From Gadus chalcogrammus (Eukaryota; Chordata; Actinopteri; Gadiformes; Gadidae), in NCBI RefSeq assembly GCF_026213295.1, contig NC_079414.1, positions 3,926,312 to 3,990,311 of the forward strand: a stretch of 64,000 bases of DNA, in the 5' to 3' direction. This document shows, in pieces, positions 26,879 to 36,430 of this stretch. The position numbers and the translations under genes are program-made. The notes under the pieces were generated by a model. The model saw nothing but the letters and a program-made list of their open reading frames with translations. It was not told the origin of the DNA and did no database searches. Position 1 is the first letter of the stretch; every line of letters starts with the position of its first letter.

Positions 26879-27005
26879 ATTCAAGCTAGCACACATGTAA
26901 TCACACATAGCTGCACATACTATGCTCCATTTCACAGAAAATATGTAATCACACATAGCTGCACATACTATGCTCCATTTCACAGAAAATGTGCTCAGCT
27001 ATCTT
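26879..27005. repeat. dispersed CACACATGT tandem repeat, right part
   Basis: Two units of AATCACACATAGCTGCACAT with ACTATGCTCCATTTCACAG. Continues the repeat interrupted at 26170. Confidence 0.8.
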
Positions 27006-27456
27006 AAAGGGGCCCCTATTATGCCCTTTTTTACTGTTTATTATTTAATTAGTTTGACCTCAGAGAATTAATTTACAACAATAAAGGGCTGTCTAGCACA
27101 TTGTTTTCCCTCCTTCTTCTATTAGTATTGCAACCCCTATGTATAACACCCTGTTGCTTAGAATTTTGAGGCATTTAGAATCTTGGCGCTGACAGGGTGC
27201 TGACTTCTCTTCAGGAACTCTGTCACTCCGTCTACTATGGCTTCAGTGCTATTCTTGCCCACTGCATCCGTCAACGGACGGATCACATTGACTTTGAATG
27301 GAGCGGAGCCGAAATGCAATGTGGATCCATCCGTTCCGTTGGATCCGTCGGCTCCGTCAAGAAGCTGAAAATGTTCAACTTTTCAGGCAGCGACGGATCC
27401 GTCATCCAATCAGGTCGCGTGTGCAAATTTATGCACTGTGACACCACTCGGGCCCT
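27006..27456. other. repeat-derived sequence, unassigned
   Basis: Begins with AAAGGGGCCCCTATTATGCC, which looks like a transposon terminus without a visible partner. GGATCCGTC-type inverted motifs occur at 27260-27420. No gene seen. Confidence 0.4.
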
Positions 27457-27678
27457 GGGCCCTGTACCACGAAGCTTGCTTAGAGGGTTAGCGAGGTATG
27501 TTGAGCTCCAAGCCTGGGTTAGTTGTAGCACGAAAGTCGATCTCTTTTAGCGTCGCTGTATCACCATGGTGACTTATGCTCGCAACCAAACCTGGTCGGG
27601 AGCAGTTTTTCGGCTTAGTCTAGCCGGAGATCGGCTACTTAAATCGGCGTGCGCAGCTTCCTAGCCCCTCCTCTGACA

Positions 27679-27897
27679 ATGGCGTCACCATTTGTGGGTG
27701 TTCCCGTGGACCCCGGCGCACTTCTCCGGAGACAAGGGTTTTACGGGACAGAACCGATCCCTTGGCATTGTCTGACGATATTCGGATTTCAGACTTTATT
27801 GTCATTGTGCAAACAACGAAATTGGGGTTCTTCATGAGAGATACAGATTCTCATCAGAGGGTGTTCGTTATTTGATCGTCCTTTTGGACCTTATGTA
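27679..27897 (+). pseudogene. HARBI1-like transposase, N-terminal remnant
   Basis: ATG at 27679 opens MASPFVGVPVDPGALLRR. A LHERYRFSSEGVRYL segment follows in a shifted frame (about 27830-27875), then a stop. MASPFV...ERYRFS..GIRYL is the usual start of one PIF/Harbinger transposase type in fish. The DDE core is missing, so the copy is inactive. Confidence 0.7.
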
Positions 27898-27939
27898 GAC
27901 AATGATTACTGTTGCGCATTGTGTCTCAGTGCCAGAGTG

Positions 27940-28014
27940 CTAGAGTGGAGGTAGCGCGTCAGTCTTGAATTTTTGCGCGGGGGGTTCGACTCCCAAGTGA
28001 CGCGAATTTATGTG
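27940..28014 (+). other. tRNA-like module A
   Basis: A-box-like TAGCGCGTCAG (27952-27962) and a consensus B box GGTTCGACTCC (27983-27993) at tRNA-like spacing. The cloverleaf is not convincing, so this is probably tRNA-derived rather than a functional tRNA. Confidence 0.5.
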
Positions 28015-28159
28015 AAGCTTAAAAAGTCCTAATTCTCATGCATATGGAATACTGATTCACTAAAGCTTATGGAATTATATTTTTGTGCTTATTTCGAACT
28101 TGAACCCATATTTTCAAGGCCGTGCTGGCACCACATCTATGGGGGTAAAATGCATGATG

Positions 28160-28236
28160 ATAGACCGGCGAATTTGAACCCCGGTCGCTGGCGTTCGGGT
28201 CTTATACTAATCCACTACGCTACAGCCGCTACCTCT
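28160..28236 (-). other. tRNA-like module B, opposite strand
   Basis: On the minus strand, A-box-like TAGCGTAGTGGA (28222-28211) and B box GGTTCAAATTC (28180-28170). It faces module A. The anticodon arm is not clear. Confidence 0.55.
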
Positions 28237-28859
28237 CAGCGGTCGAAAACATGCGATACATTTCTTAAATAGGGTGTATTTAAAGTGAATTCCCTTAATG
28301 ATAGAATAAGGCAGGATGGACGTTGCTTATGCATTTTTAAATCATCATCATTCTATTTGGATTAATGGCGAACAATTCTGCATTTGGCATAGTTATTTTA
28401 CAGACAATATGCAGAATCTTTTCACTTATACTCATATAGACTGCTTGATCTATCGTAAAGGTGAGAAAAATGACGCAAAAAACGCCCCTTTCACGTGAAC
28501 GCACACTGAACCTAAAGCGGAAAACCTGGTTCAACTAATTGAATCTAAAGTGAGCTTCGTGGTACCATTTAACTCTGATTGCGAGTTGCGGCTCTGTCGA
28601 GCCAGGTTTTCCCAAGAAAGCCTGGGTATGTTCAGCGAGCTTCGTGGTATAGGGCACTGATCAATGAAAATCACCTTTGTAAACGACCCGAGAATGGATA
28701 TGTGAAAGCCGTCCGGCAGCTGGAAATGGAGGATTAACTCATAATTGCGATGGGTTCTCGTCCCATTCTCTACGACCAGTCCCTGTACATATATAGGGAC
28801 ACCAATCGCAAGGATCGGATGTGGAAAGATGTGTCACTGGAGGTGGGGGAAATAGGTAA

Positions 28860-28894
28860 AAAATATTATTTATTATTATTATTATTATTATTTT
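28860..28894. repeat. (TTA)n microsatellite
   Basis: ATT trinucleotides just inside the MADF intron, 10 bp before the Gypsy insertion. Confidence 0.9.
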
Positions 28895-28904
28895 CCATGT
28901 ATGT

Positions 28905-29836
28905 TGTAACCAATTTTAGGAGTGTAAAAGTGAATTACAGTATAATATAAGTTGGACTAACAATAAGACCAGGACCAGAATCAGAAGAGACCAAATTCGA
29001 GAGGAGCCACTGTACTGAGCAACAACAATGAGGCAGACACAAGAGTAACAATTGAGTAGCCACTCTTATATTTTACAGTGAACAAAGTAATTTGTCTGGT
29101 TCGTACAAAATGCAAAATATTATACCAAACAGTAATGAAAATAAAAAAGTAGTGTGCACACTTAAAACAAAAATGTCTGTTGGGGCCCTTAAAATAAAAG
29201 GAGTTGTTGAAAGTTCACCTGATTCCAAGGTTCCTTGTAGTGTAATGTGAGTGTATTATTTGTGTGAATGAGTGTGTACGTGAATATCTCCTCGGTGCTA
29301 ATCTTCAATCAGGGTAGTTGGCTCGCCATCTTTCACAGCAGGAAGTTGTCCTGAACCTCAGACTCTCAGTCCTCTAAAAAACCTGACCGTTGCTCTGTGT
29401 ATCAAGGTGGAGCATACCGATGCCGAACCTCGTAGCAGCTCTCCGGAGGACAGGCAAGCAGTTAGCCGACGTAACTCTCCTTTGTTCAGCCACTTGGCTC
29501 CGGACCTCCACTGGGTAAGTGCTCAGACTCTTTTTCCTTTTTCACAGGTTTCACTCTGGGTTTTTTCTCTAGTTTTCCTCTTCTCCTTAACACACAGCTG
29601 CCCTCGCTTCCCGGGCCGAGATCCGAAAAGACCGGAAGAGCAACGCGACTGCACTTCCTCTCCGAGCCGACAGGCTGAGCGTGGCCTGCGTAGCTTCTGA
29701 TTGGCTGCTGAGAACTAGGTACCCCACGTGGGACCATGCGAGTTGAGCGGTGCATTCAAAACAACTAAGATAATCAAAGCAAAGTCTTTCTTCTTTTACG
29801 GTACTAAATGAACAGTGTTTCTTACACCTGGTTACA
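28905..29836 (-). repeat. Gypsy-1 3' LTR
   Basis: 932-bp LTR, downstream with respect to element transcription, adjoining the polypurine tract at 29837. Confidence 0.95.
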
Positions 29837-29848
29837 CCCTCCCCTCCT
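29837..29848 (-). other. Gypsy-1 polypurine tract
   Basis: AGGAGGGGAGGG on the minus strand, directly abutting the TGTAACC start of the 3' LTR. Expected primer for plus-strand DNA synthesis. Confidence 0.9.
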
Positions 29849-29881
29849 GAACTTATGCACGTCCCTGTGCATAGTATACAG

Positions 29882-32800
29882 TTAAAGGAATATTATTCGA
29901 GGGGTCAGGGCAGGTTCTTCTCTTATGACTTCTTCCCAAGCTGTGGACAGTCCTTGAAAGAATGATTTCACTGCTGTGATCAAAGGATTTCCTAGCTCTG
30001 TATAATCAAGCCGTCGTGGTGGATGACGATTTCTTTCAGATCTCCTGACAGAATCATTTGTATCTGTGTTCTCCTCTGTATCCATTGGGATTGTTCCATC
30101 TTTTCCTTCCTCAAGTTCTGCTCCTTTAAAACCATCCTCCTCAACTGGAAGTTGTTCTCCTTGGACATCTGGATTATCATCCTCAGGTAAGTCATTTTGA
30201 ATCAAGGCTGGTTCATCGGCTTGCTCGGTTGGTGTGACTTTATCGGCGGATAAGTACTCAGTATCACTCTGATGAGAGTTAAACTTGATGGACATCAAAG
30301 GACCTTCTGAAGTACTATTGGACATATCAGGTAAATTGTCAAAATCGGGTTGGGTGTCAAGATCGGTTGGATTGTCAAATTCAGGTGGATTGTCATCATT
30401 TTGAGCATTTACAGGACTCTCGACAGGACGAACGCCTGGAGGTTCAGTATGCCGAGTGTCTTGGACATCGGTCATGGACAGATCCGGGTACACAGGAATC
30501 TCACTGACCATGGGGACAGGGGAACTTAACCAAACAGGAATGAGTGCATCATCCTCTTCATCTGAGGAATTCTCTTCCTCTACAGCAGGGTTTGCACGAG
30601 TTCCTGGCCTGCGTGGTACCGGCTTTTGCACAGGCTCACTATTTTCCTCCGCAGGTAGGTACCCGCACGGCAGCAACAGGTCCCTGTGTAGCGTCCTTAG
30701 GGGACCATCCGCGTTTTCAGGTTTAACAGTGTATACAGGGAGAGTGCCTGCTCTTCTCACCACCACATGGACAGTGGGTTCCCATTTGTCTGAGATCTTG
30801 TGTTTTCCCCGGATGCGGACATTCCTGACCAATACTCGATCTCCAGGTTCCAGGTCTGAGACGGTAACATGTTTATCAAACCTTGTTTTGTTCTTGAGAG
30901 CGATCTTTGCAGCCTTCTCCATGGCTATCTTGTAGCTCTCCTTGAGACGTGCCTTGAGGTTTTGCACATAATCAGAGTGAGATGAATGTTGACCCTCTGG
31001 TACTGGCAACTTGAAGGCAAGATCAACTGGCAGGCGAGGTTGGCGCCCGAACATCAGTTCGTACGGGGTGAAGCCAGTCACCTCGTTCCTGGTGCAATTG
31101 TAGGCATGGACCAGGGGTCTCACATGATCACGCCAACTGGACTTGTCTTGATTTTGGAGAGTGCCCAACATATCAAGCAGGGTACGATTAAATCGTTCCA
31201 CGGGGTTGCCTCTAGGATGGTATGGGGTTGTCCTCACCTTGTGGATTCCAGCCACCTGACAGAGCTCCTTGATCGTGCGGGACTCGAAGTCTGGACCCTG
31301 GTCACTATGTAACTTCTCCGGGATACCATAGTGTACCATAAAGTTTTCCCACAGACACTTTGCTACTGTGCGGGCCTTTTGATTCGGTGTTGGGATGGCG
31401 ACCGCAAATTTAGTGAAGTGATCTGTGATCACCAGTATATCCTTGGTTCCACTTTTGTCAGCCTCCAGGGACAGGTAGTCCATACAGAGGAGCTCAAGAG
31501 GTCGAGTGGTCCTAATGTTGACCAAGGGGGCTGCTCTTTCAGGTCGTGCCTTCCTCCGCACGCACCTGCCACATGTCCTCACTTTCCTTTCCACACTCAT
31601 GACCATCTTTGGCCAATAGAATCTGGTCCTTACAAGGTCCAGTGTCCGGTCGACTCCCATGTGACCCATATGGTCGTGCAGACTGGTGAGGACTGTGTCA
31701 CGGAGCTCAGCTGGAAGAACAAGCTGGTAAGTTGTCTGTGGCCCCACTTGGCGTCGCCTGAACAGGATGTCGTTATGGAGCTCGAGACGATTGAGTTCTC
31801 GGAGGAGGAGTGGGAGATCAGGAAGTTGGGTGCGCAAGGTGGGAGGTGGTGTGTCCCCATGTTCGATCTGGGTGATTACATGCTTTATACATTGGTCCGC
31901 TCTCTGTTTAGCTGCTATCTCAGCTTCAGTGAGATGGGGGACGGTTGGAAGACCTCCAAACTGTTCTTCTTGTCCATAGCTGTCGGGAACAGCACTAGGG
32001 TACATGGCAAGAACCTCCACTAAAGCAACACGATCTGTATCTCCCTCTTTCTCATCATCAGGACTGACACTGTAGGTGAGCTGTCTCTCACAGATTGCTT
32101 TCACAACAGACTGATCGACTGCATTGATGTTGTTTGGATCAGAGAGGTGATCTTGTGTGAACTGCTGTATACGTTCTCTCTTTTTTTGTGATTTCAGATC
32201 GTCTGCTAGTATCCCATGTGGTCTGCGTGATAATCCATCCGCATCTCCGTTCTGCCTTCCTGGACGATAGAGGAGTTTGAAGGAGAATGTGGATAGTGCT
32301 GCTAGCCACCTATAGCTGGTCGCGTCAAGTTTGGCCATTGTCAGGATGTAAGTTAGCGGATTACTATCCGTTACAACGGTGAACTGGTTGCCGTACAGAT
32401 AGTCGCTGTACTTTTCGGTGACCGACCACTTCAGCGCCAGGAACTCTAGCTTGTGCGCTGGATAGCGGCTCTCGCTTCTTGACAGCCCTCTACTGGCGTA
32501 GCCTATGACTCTGAGTTGGCTCTCTTGCTCCTGATATAGCACAGCACCGAGCCCGGTGGTACTGGCGTCGGTGTGCAGTATATAGGGTTTCTGGGGGTCA
32601 GCGAAGGCTAGTACAGGGGCTGTAGTGAGGCTCTGGATGACTGCCTCAAAGGCTTGCTGGCAAGCTGGCATCCAGCGCCCCCCGAAGAGCTCTTTTGGGT
32701 CATGGTATTGGTTTGTTTTCTGTCTTATGTCTGTTAGCTTCGCTTTTGATTTCTTGTGGGGAGGTGGGTAGCCAGAGGTTAAGCTGTGGAGGGGCTTTAC

Positions 32801-34717
32801 GATGCTGGAGTAACCCTTAACGAACCTCCTGTAGTACCCAGCGAAACCGAGGAAGGATTTCAGCTCCCGTAGGGTCTGGGGGACAGGCCATGTCTTCAGG
32901 GCTGAAATCTTCTCAGGATCTGTCTGAACGCCACTTCTGGAGACTATGTGACCCAGATAACGGACTGATGTCTGGAAGAAGACACATTTTTCTGGGGATA
33001 ACTTCAACCCAAACTCTTTGAGACGAGTTAGCACTCTCATGAGTCTTTCTTCGTGCTCCTCAAGGGTTCTGGAGAAAACGATGACGTCATCAAGGAAGAC
33101 TACCGCATCTTTCAAATGCATATCCCCCATGCACCGTTCCATTAACCTTTGGAACGTGCTGGGGGCATTCGTCACTCCTTGAGGCATTCTGTTGAATTCC
33201 CAGAATCCGAGCGGACACACAAAGGCCGTCTTCGGTTTGTCTGCCTCTTCAACCTCGATCTGGTAGTACCCCGACTTAAGGTCGAGAACTGAGAACCATT
33301 GGGAACCATTGAGGGCCAAGAATGTGTCCTCCAGCTTTGGAAGGTTGTACGCGTCCTTTATAGTCTGGAGGTTTAGACGCCTATAATCGATGCACAACCG
33401 GACTTGGCCGTTCTTTTTCCGGACTACCACTATGGGCGATGCAAATGGTGACTCTGACTCCCTTATAACTCCCGCATCAAGAAGCTCTTTAATGTGCCTC
33501 CGGACAGCTTCAATGTCCTGTGGGTGGATTGGTCGGGCACGTAGTTTGAAAGGACTTTCATCTGAGAGTTTTATGTGGTGTCGCACCTGGTCCGTCCGGC
33601 CAAAATCCTGGTCATGATGTGCAAACACATCAGCCATGTTGTTGAGCTGCTGAGTGATGCGTCGCTTCCATTTGAGTGGGACTGGGGAATCAGCAAAATT
33701 GAAATTCAAGGTGGGTTCTTGAGATGACTGGGTCTCTGGAGGTCTCTGGAGAGATTCTGATTGCTTGGCTATGCTGTGCTCCTTTAATATGATGGTCTGA
33801 TAAGCACTAACCTCTGCAATAGTGCACTTAGCAGGAATGACGATGTCATGGTCAGACTCGTTGCTTATGACAACTGGTAGCTTATGGGGCCGTAGCTGGG
33901 GGAGATCAACGAGACCAGATTTTACCAGCAGGCCACCTGGCAAGGGGGATGATGATGGATACTCAATGACGACGGATTTCTCATCCTGAAGACCAGTGAC
34001 AAGGGCAACTCCCTCCACCACTACAGTTTCACCGGCTGGAATGACTTGAGGCGTCTTGCCTTGCAACTTTACTACCCCCTGGTGGTTGTTGCTTGCCTGC
34101 TTCCGTCTTAACCCAATGACCTTGAAAACTACTTTGTAGCCGTGTGGGAGGGGCTGGCGATTGGTTAAGTCAGTCTCTGAGTAAATGTCAAACAGTACAT
34201 CTAGAGTGTTAGTACCTATGAGCATGAGGGACTGTGAAGTGTCAGGAACAACTAAGGCAAGTGTATTTACATCTATTGGGACTCCTACAAAGTCTTTTGG
34301 AAAGGTTATGGTCATTTCTATATAGCCAAAGTAAGGCACTAGCTGGCCATTTGCACCTTCCACTTCTAAGAGGTCATGAATCGGCTTAATCTTCTGCTCT
34401 GAAAGGTGCTGCTTGTAAAATGACTCAGGTACAGTGGTAACTTGTGAGCCTGAATCAAGAAGGCAGTTGACCTCTTCACCTCTCACAGTCACTTGGGCTG
34501 TGCTCTTGATGCCAACCAGCCGTTTGGGGAGTCTAAACGGTTGGTCCTGCGTTGGATGATGTAAGCTGGAACATGTTTGAGCTTTAATGTTCCCTGTATG
34601 TGTAATGTCTTTGTTGATCTCAGTAGGGGTTTTGTCTTCCTTGTTTACGTCTGAGGGACGTTGTTGACTCTCCTCAGCCCCTGTTTGTCCCACAACAGGA
34701 ACTGTTAGTCGTTTAAA
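29882..34717 (-). CDS. pol: Gypsy-1 pol polyprotein
   Basis: About 1,600 uninterrupted codons in the -1 frame relative to gag. Residues here count from GTG at 34693. Domains in order: aspartic protease with LLDSGSQVTT (about 78-87); reverse transcriptase (about 370-560) with LDLKSGYY and catalytic FLDD (533-536); RNase H with HTDAS and the GDADGLSR tail; integrase with a HHCC zinc region (HMGHMG...CGRC) then the DDE core (MDYLSLE, HSDQGPDFES, NPVERFNRTL); and a basic GPY/F-like region. A long acidic C-terminal extension follows. There is no ATG at the frame start, consistent with expression by frameshift. No stop is seen, so this pol looks intact. Confidence 0.95.
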   Translation of the reverse strand, partial: FKRLTVPVVGQTGAEESQQRPSDVNKEDKTPTEINKDITHTGNIKAQTCSSLHHPTQDQPFRLPKRLVGIKSTAQVTVRGEEVNCLLDSGSQVTTVPESFYKQHLSEQKIKPIHDLLEVEGANGQLVPYFGYIEMTITFPKDFVGVPIDVNTLALVVPDTSQSLMLIGTNTLDVLFDIYSETDLTNRQPLPHGYKVVFKVIGLRRKQASNNHQGVVKLQGKTPQVIPAGETVVVEGVALVTGLQDEKSVVIEYPSSSPLPGGLLVKSGLVDLPQLRPHKLPVVISNESDHDIVIPAKCTIAEVSAYQTIILKEHSIAKQSESLQRPPETQSSQEPTLNFNFADSPVPLKWKRRITQQLNNMADVFAHHDQDFGRTDQVRHHIKLSDESPFKLRARPIHPQDIEAVRRHIKELLDAGVIRESESPFASPIVVVRKKNGQVRLCIDYRRLNLQTIKDAYNLPKLEDTFLALNGSQWFSVLDLKSGYYQIEVEEADKPKTAFVCPLGFWEFNRMPQGVTNAPSTFQRLMERCMGDMHLKDAVVFLDDVIVFSRTLEEHEERLMRVLTRLKEFGLKLSPEKCVFFQTSVRYLGHIVSRSGVQTDPEKISALKTWPVPQTLRELKSFLGFAGYYRRFVKGYSSIVKPLHSLTSGYPPPHKKSKAKLTDIRQKTNQYHDPKELFGGRWMPACQQAFEAVIQSLTTAPVLAFADPQKPYILHTDASTTGLGAVLYQEQESQLRVIGYASRGLSRSESRYPAHKLEFLALKWSVTEKYSDYLYGNQFTVVTDSNPLTYILTMAKLDATSYRWLAALSTFSFKLLYRPGRQNGDADGLSRRPHGILADDLKSQKKRERIQQFTQDHLSDPNNINAVDQSVVKAICERQLTYSVSPDDEKEGDTDRVALVEVLAMYPSAVPDSYGQEEQFGGLPTVPHLTEAEIAAKQRADQCIKHVITQIEHGDTPPPTLRTQLPDLPLLLRELNRLELHNDILFRRRQVGPQTTYQLVLPAELRDTVLTSLHDHMGHMGVDRTLDLVRTRFYWPKMVMSVERKVRTCGRCVRRKARPERAAPLVNIRTTRPLELLCMDYLSLEADKSGTKDILVITDHFTKFAVAIPTPNQKARTVAKCLWENFMVHYGIPEKLHSDQGPDFESRTIKELCQVAGIHKVRTTPYHPRGNPVERFNRTLLDMLGTLQNQDKSSWRDHVRPLVHAYNCTRNEVTGFTPYELMFGRQPRLPVDLAFKLPVPEGQHSSHSDYVQNLKARLKESYKIAMEKAAKIALKNKTRFDKHVTVSDLEPGDRVLVRNVRIRGKHKISDKWEPTVHVVVRRAGTLPVYTVKPENADGPLRTLHRDLLLPCGYLPAEENSEPVQKPVPRRPGTRANPAVEEENSSDEEDDALIPVWLSSPVPMVSEIPVYPDLSMTDVQDTRHTEPPGVRPVESPVNAQNDDNPPEFDNPTDLDTQPDFDNLPDMSNSTSEGPLMSIKFNSHQSDTEYLSADKVTPTEQADEPALIQNDLPEDDNPDVQGEQLPVEEDGFKGAELEEGKDGTIPMDTEENTDTNDSVRRSERNRHPPRRLDYTELGNPLITAVKSFFQGLSTAWEEVIREEPALTPRIIFL
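34655..34717 (-). promoter_or_regulatory. Gypsy-1 gag-pol -1 frameshift signal
   Basis: The heptamer TTTAAAC (34717-34711, minus strand) lies in correct gag phase as T TTA AAC, one sense codon before the gag stop. Pol is in the -1 frame and has a stop a few codons upstream. About 11 nt downstream, CCTGTT (34699-34694) can pair with AACAGG (34685-34680). The enclosed GGGAC (34691-34687) can pair with GTCCC (34659-34655), an H-type pseudoknot. A competing hairpin CTGAGG/CCTCAG is also possible. Confidence 0.75.
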
Positions 34718-36369
34718 GGTAAGTTTGAATCATTTTGAGCTTCCCACTGGCGCTGTTTTTTTTCCAACTGCCTCTTCTTTTCTGCCACTAGGTCGGGGTT
34801 TGCGGGGTCGGTGCAGCAGGGGGCAATGTGCCCATCTTTGCCGCAGTTAAAACAGTACCAGGGCCTGGGTTTGTATGTCTGTTTCTTTTTGATTTGTCTT
34901 TGCATGTCTGTATCATTTGGCTTTGACATCCTGCTCTGTTGCTTCCCTGCAGATCCCTTGCTGCTATCTCCTTTGGTGTTTTTCTGTGACATGTATGTAG
35001 TTAGTTGGCTTTGCAGACTTGCCATTTGCTTCCTCAGATCCTCAATAGCACTGATACTGCTCTCATCTTTCTCCTCTGGTTCACAAACATATGCGCCATG
35101 GAACTGCACCTGAGCTCTTTGCTTTGTGATGCCAATATTTTTTTTCATACGACAGGATTTTGCTTGCTGTAGATCTTCTTCGGAGCGAATCATTAGCAAG
35201 AGGTCTGAGAATGAGGGTGGGCTGCTCTTCTTTTGCTCCAGTTGCAGGGCGCTGAGCAAGGTGTTATCCCAACACCCCCTGCAGAACTGCTTAGTAAGAT
35301 GTTTGTCTACTTCTTCATGTGTAACTCCCCCCCTTTTTGTTGCTCTGTTCAAGGCTAACTGGAGCCGATGAAGGTAAGTGGATGATTTCTCACCTGGGTC
35401 TTGGAGGGTGTTCAGGAATTGAGCAAAGAGCTCCTCTCCATCTTCCACAGTACCAAAGGCTGAGTCTAAGAGCTGTAGGTAGGCTGCAGGCGGTGACTCA
35501 GGCCGTAAGCTTTTAACTACATCAGCTGCTGGTGGGAGCAAGCTTTCATGGATTTTTCTGGATATTTGCAGAGGAGACATGCTAGGATCATTCTGGAGCA
35601 ACTCAATGTGTATGCGCCATGTGTCATAATCAGTTTCATGATTAGGTCTGGGAGTCTTGCCGGAGAAGGAGCGGAGTCTCACTTGGGATTGGATGTGTGG
35701 GACAACGTCTTGCCTCCGCACAATATGCTCGACCACGACCCTCTGGATGTCCGGTGGGTTCAAGTCACTTACTGATAGGGACGGTGCTCTCTTTCCATTG
35801 GTGAGGGGAACATGGTCAGTGGCACCGTTGCTGCTTGGTGTGGCATCTGGAAATGAGGTGTAAGACCGTTGCTCTTGATGAGTGGGTGGGGATACGACAG
35901 TGGTCTCAACATGTGTGGGGGAGGATTCTTCAGTTGTGGGCTGCATAGTTTCAACATCTTCCCCGATCTGAGACATCATTTCCTTCAACACCACGCAATA
36001 GTCTTTGCCACTCATCTTAGCTAGTTGCTTGAGCTCAGCTAAGTATGTCTTGGTAACATTACTTCCAACCTTGGTAGCGTACACGCTACTGAGTGTTTTT
36101 ACTTCATAGACAACAGTGGGGTCATCTCGTGCTATGCACATGTACGGTAAGCGAGGTTCTAAACCTTCTAAGGCTGAACCGCTAGCATATTCAACAATCA
36201 GGTTTTGAAAGAACTCGGACTGTGAATCATCAACCAAAAGGATTCTCTAAATTTTACCATACTGTTTTAGAAAGTCAATCACTTGTTCATCTTGTTCAGC
36301 TACCTGAGTAATTCCACTGACAGTAACTGCATTTGGAATTTTGACACCAGACTTTTGTATGAAATCCAT
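34705..36369 (-). CDS. gag: Gypsy-1 gag, one in-frame amber codon
   Basis: Structural protein of the retrotransposon particle. The open part starts after a TAG (36249-36247) and runs to TAA at 34707-34705. The same frame reaches back 40 codons to ATG at 36369, so the amber interrupts the N-terminal domain at codon 41. The central region (LLDSAFGTVEDGEELFAQFL to about HLTKQFCRGC) resembles the capsid-like domain of PNMA/ZCCHC-type gag proteins. A coiled stretch and a CX2CX4HX4C zinc knuckle (CFNCGKDGHIAPCC) follow near the C-terminus. The PNMA likeness is by eye and should be tested. The last codons overlap a -1 slippery site leading into pol. Confidence 0.88.
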
Positions 36370-36408
36370 ACTGGTTATTACTTCAATATTGACGCTCAAA
36401 TCAAATGG

Positions 36409-36426
36409 CTCCTGGCTGGCTCGCCA
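36409..36426 (-). other. Gypsy-1 primer binding site, tRNA-Arg(ACG)
   Basis: Minus-strand TGGCGAGCCAGCCAGGAG, 4 bases after the 5' LTR. It is complementary over 18 nt to the 3' end of vertebrate tRNA-Arg(ACG) including CCA, as I recall that tRNA. Confidence 0.8.
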
Positions 36427-36430
36427 CTTC

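Larger units (their letters stand above)
27457..28655 (+). mobile_element. Harbinger-like element with tRNA-like modules
   Basis: Inverted termini GGGCCCTGTACCACGAAGCT and AGCTTCGTGGTATAGGGC, with further TACCACGAAGCT copies inside the right end. Interior: a decayed transposase N-terminus on the plus strand, and two facing tRNA-like modules. No clean TSD seen. Confidence 0.7.

Noticed and set aside
28160..28236. A functional tRNA gene on the minus strand
   Set aside because: Boxes are present, but I cannot draw a proper anticodon arm or fully paired acceptor stem; better as tRNA-derived.
29407..29700. 97-codon plus-strand frame in each Gypsy LTR, with GTAAGT and TTTTTCACAG inside
   Set aside because: Antisense to the element, the apparent intron is only about 45 nt, and identity between copies is explained by LTR identity.
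31331..32023. 230-codon plus-strand frame inside Gypsy pol
   Set aside because: Shadow of the minus-strand pol coding sequence, with no domain of its own.
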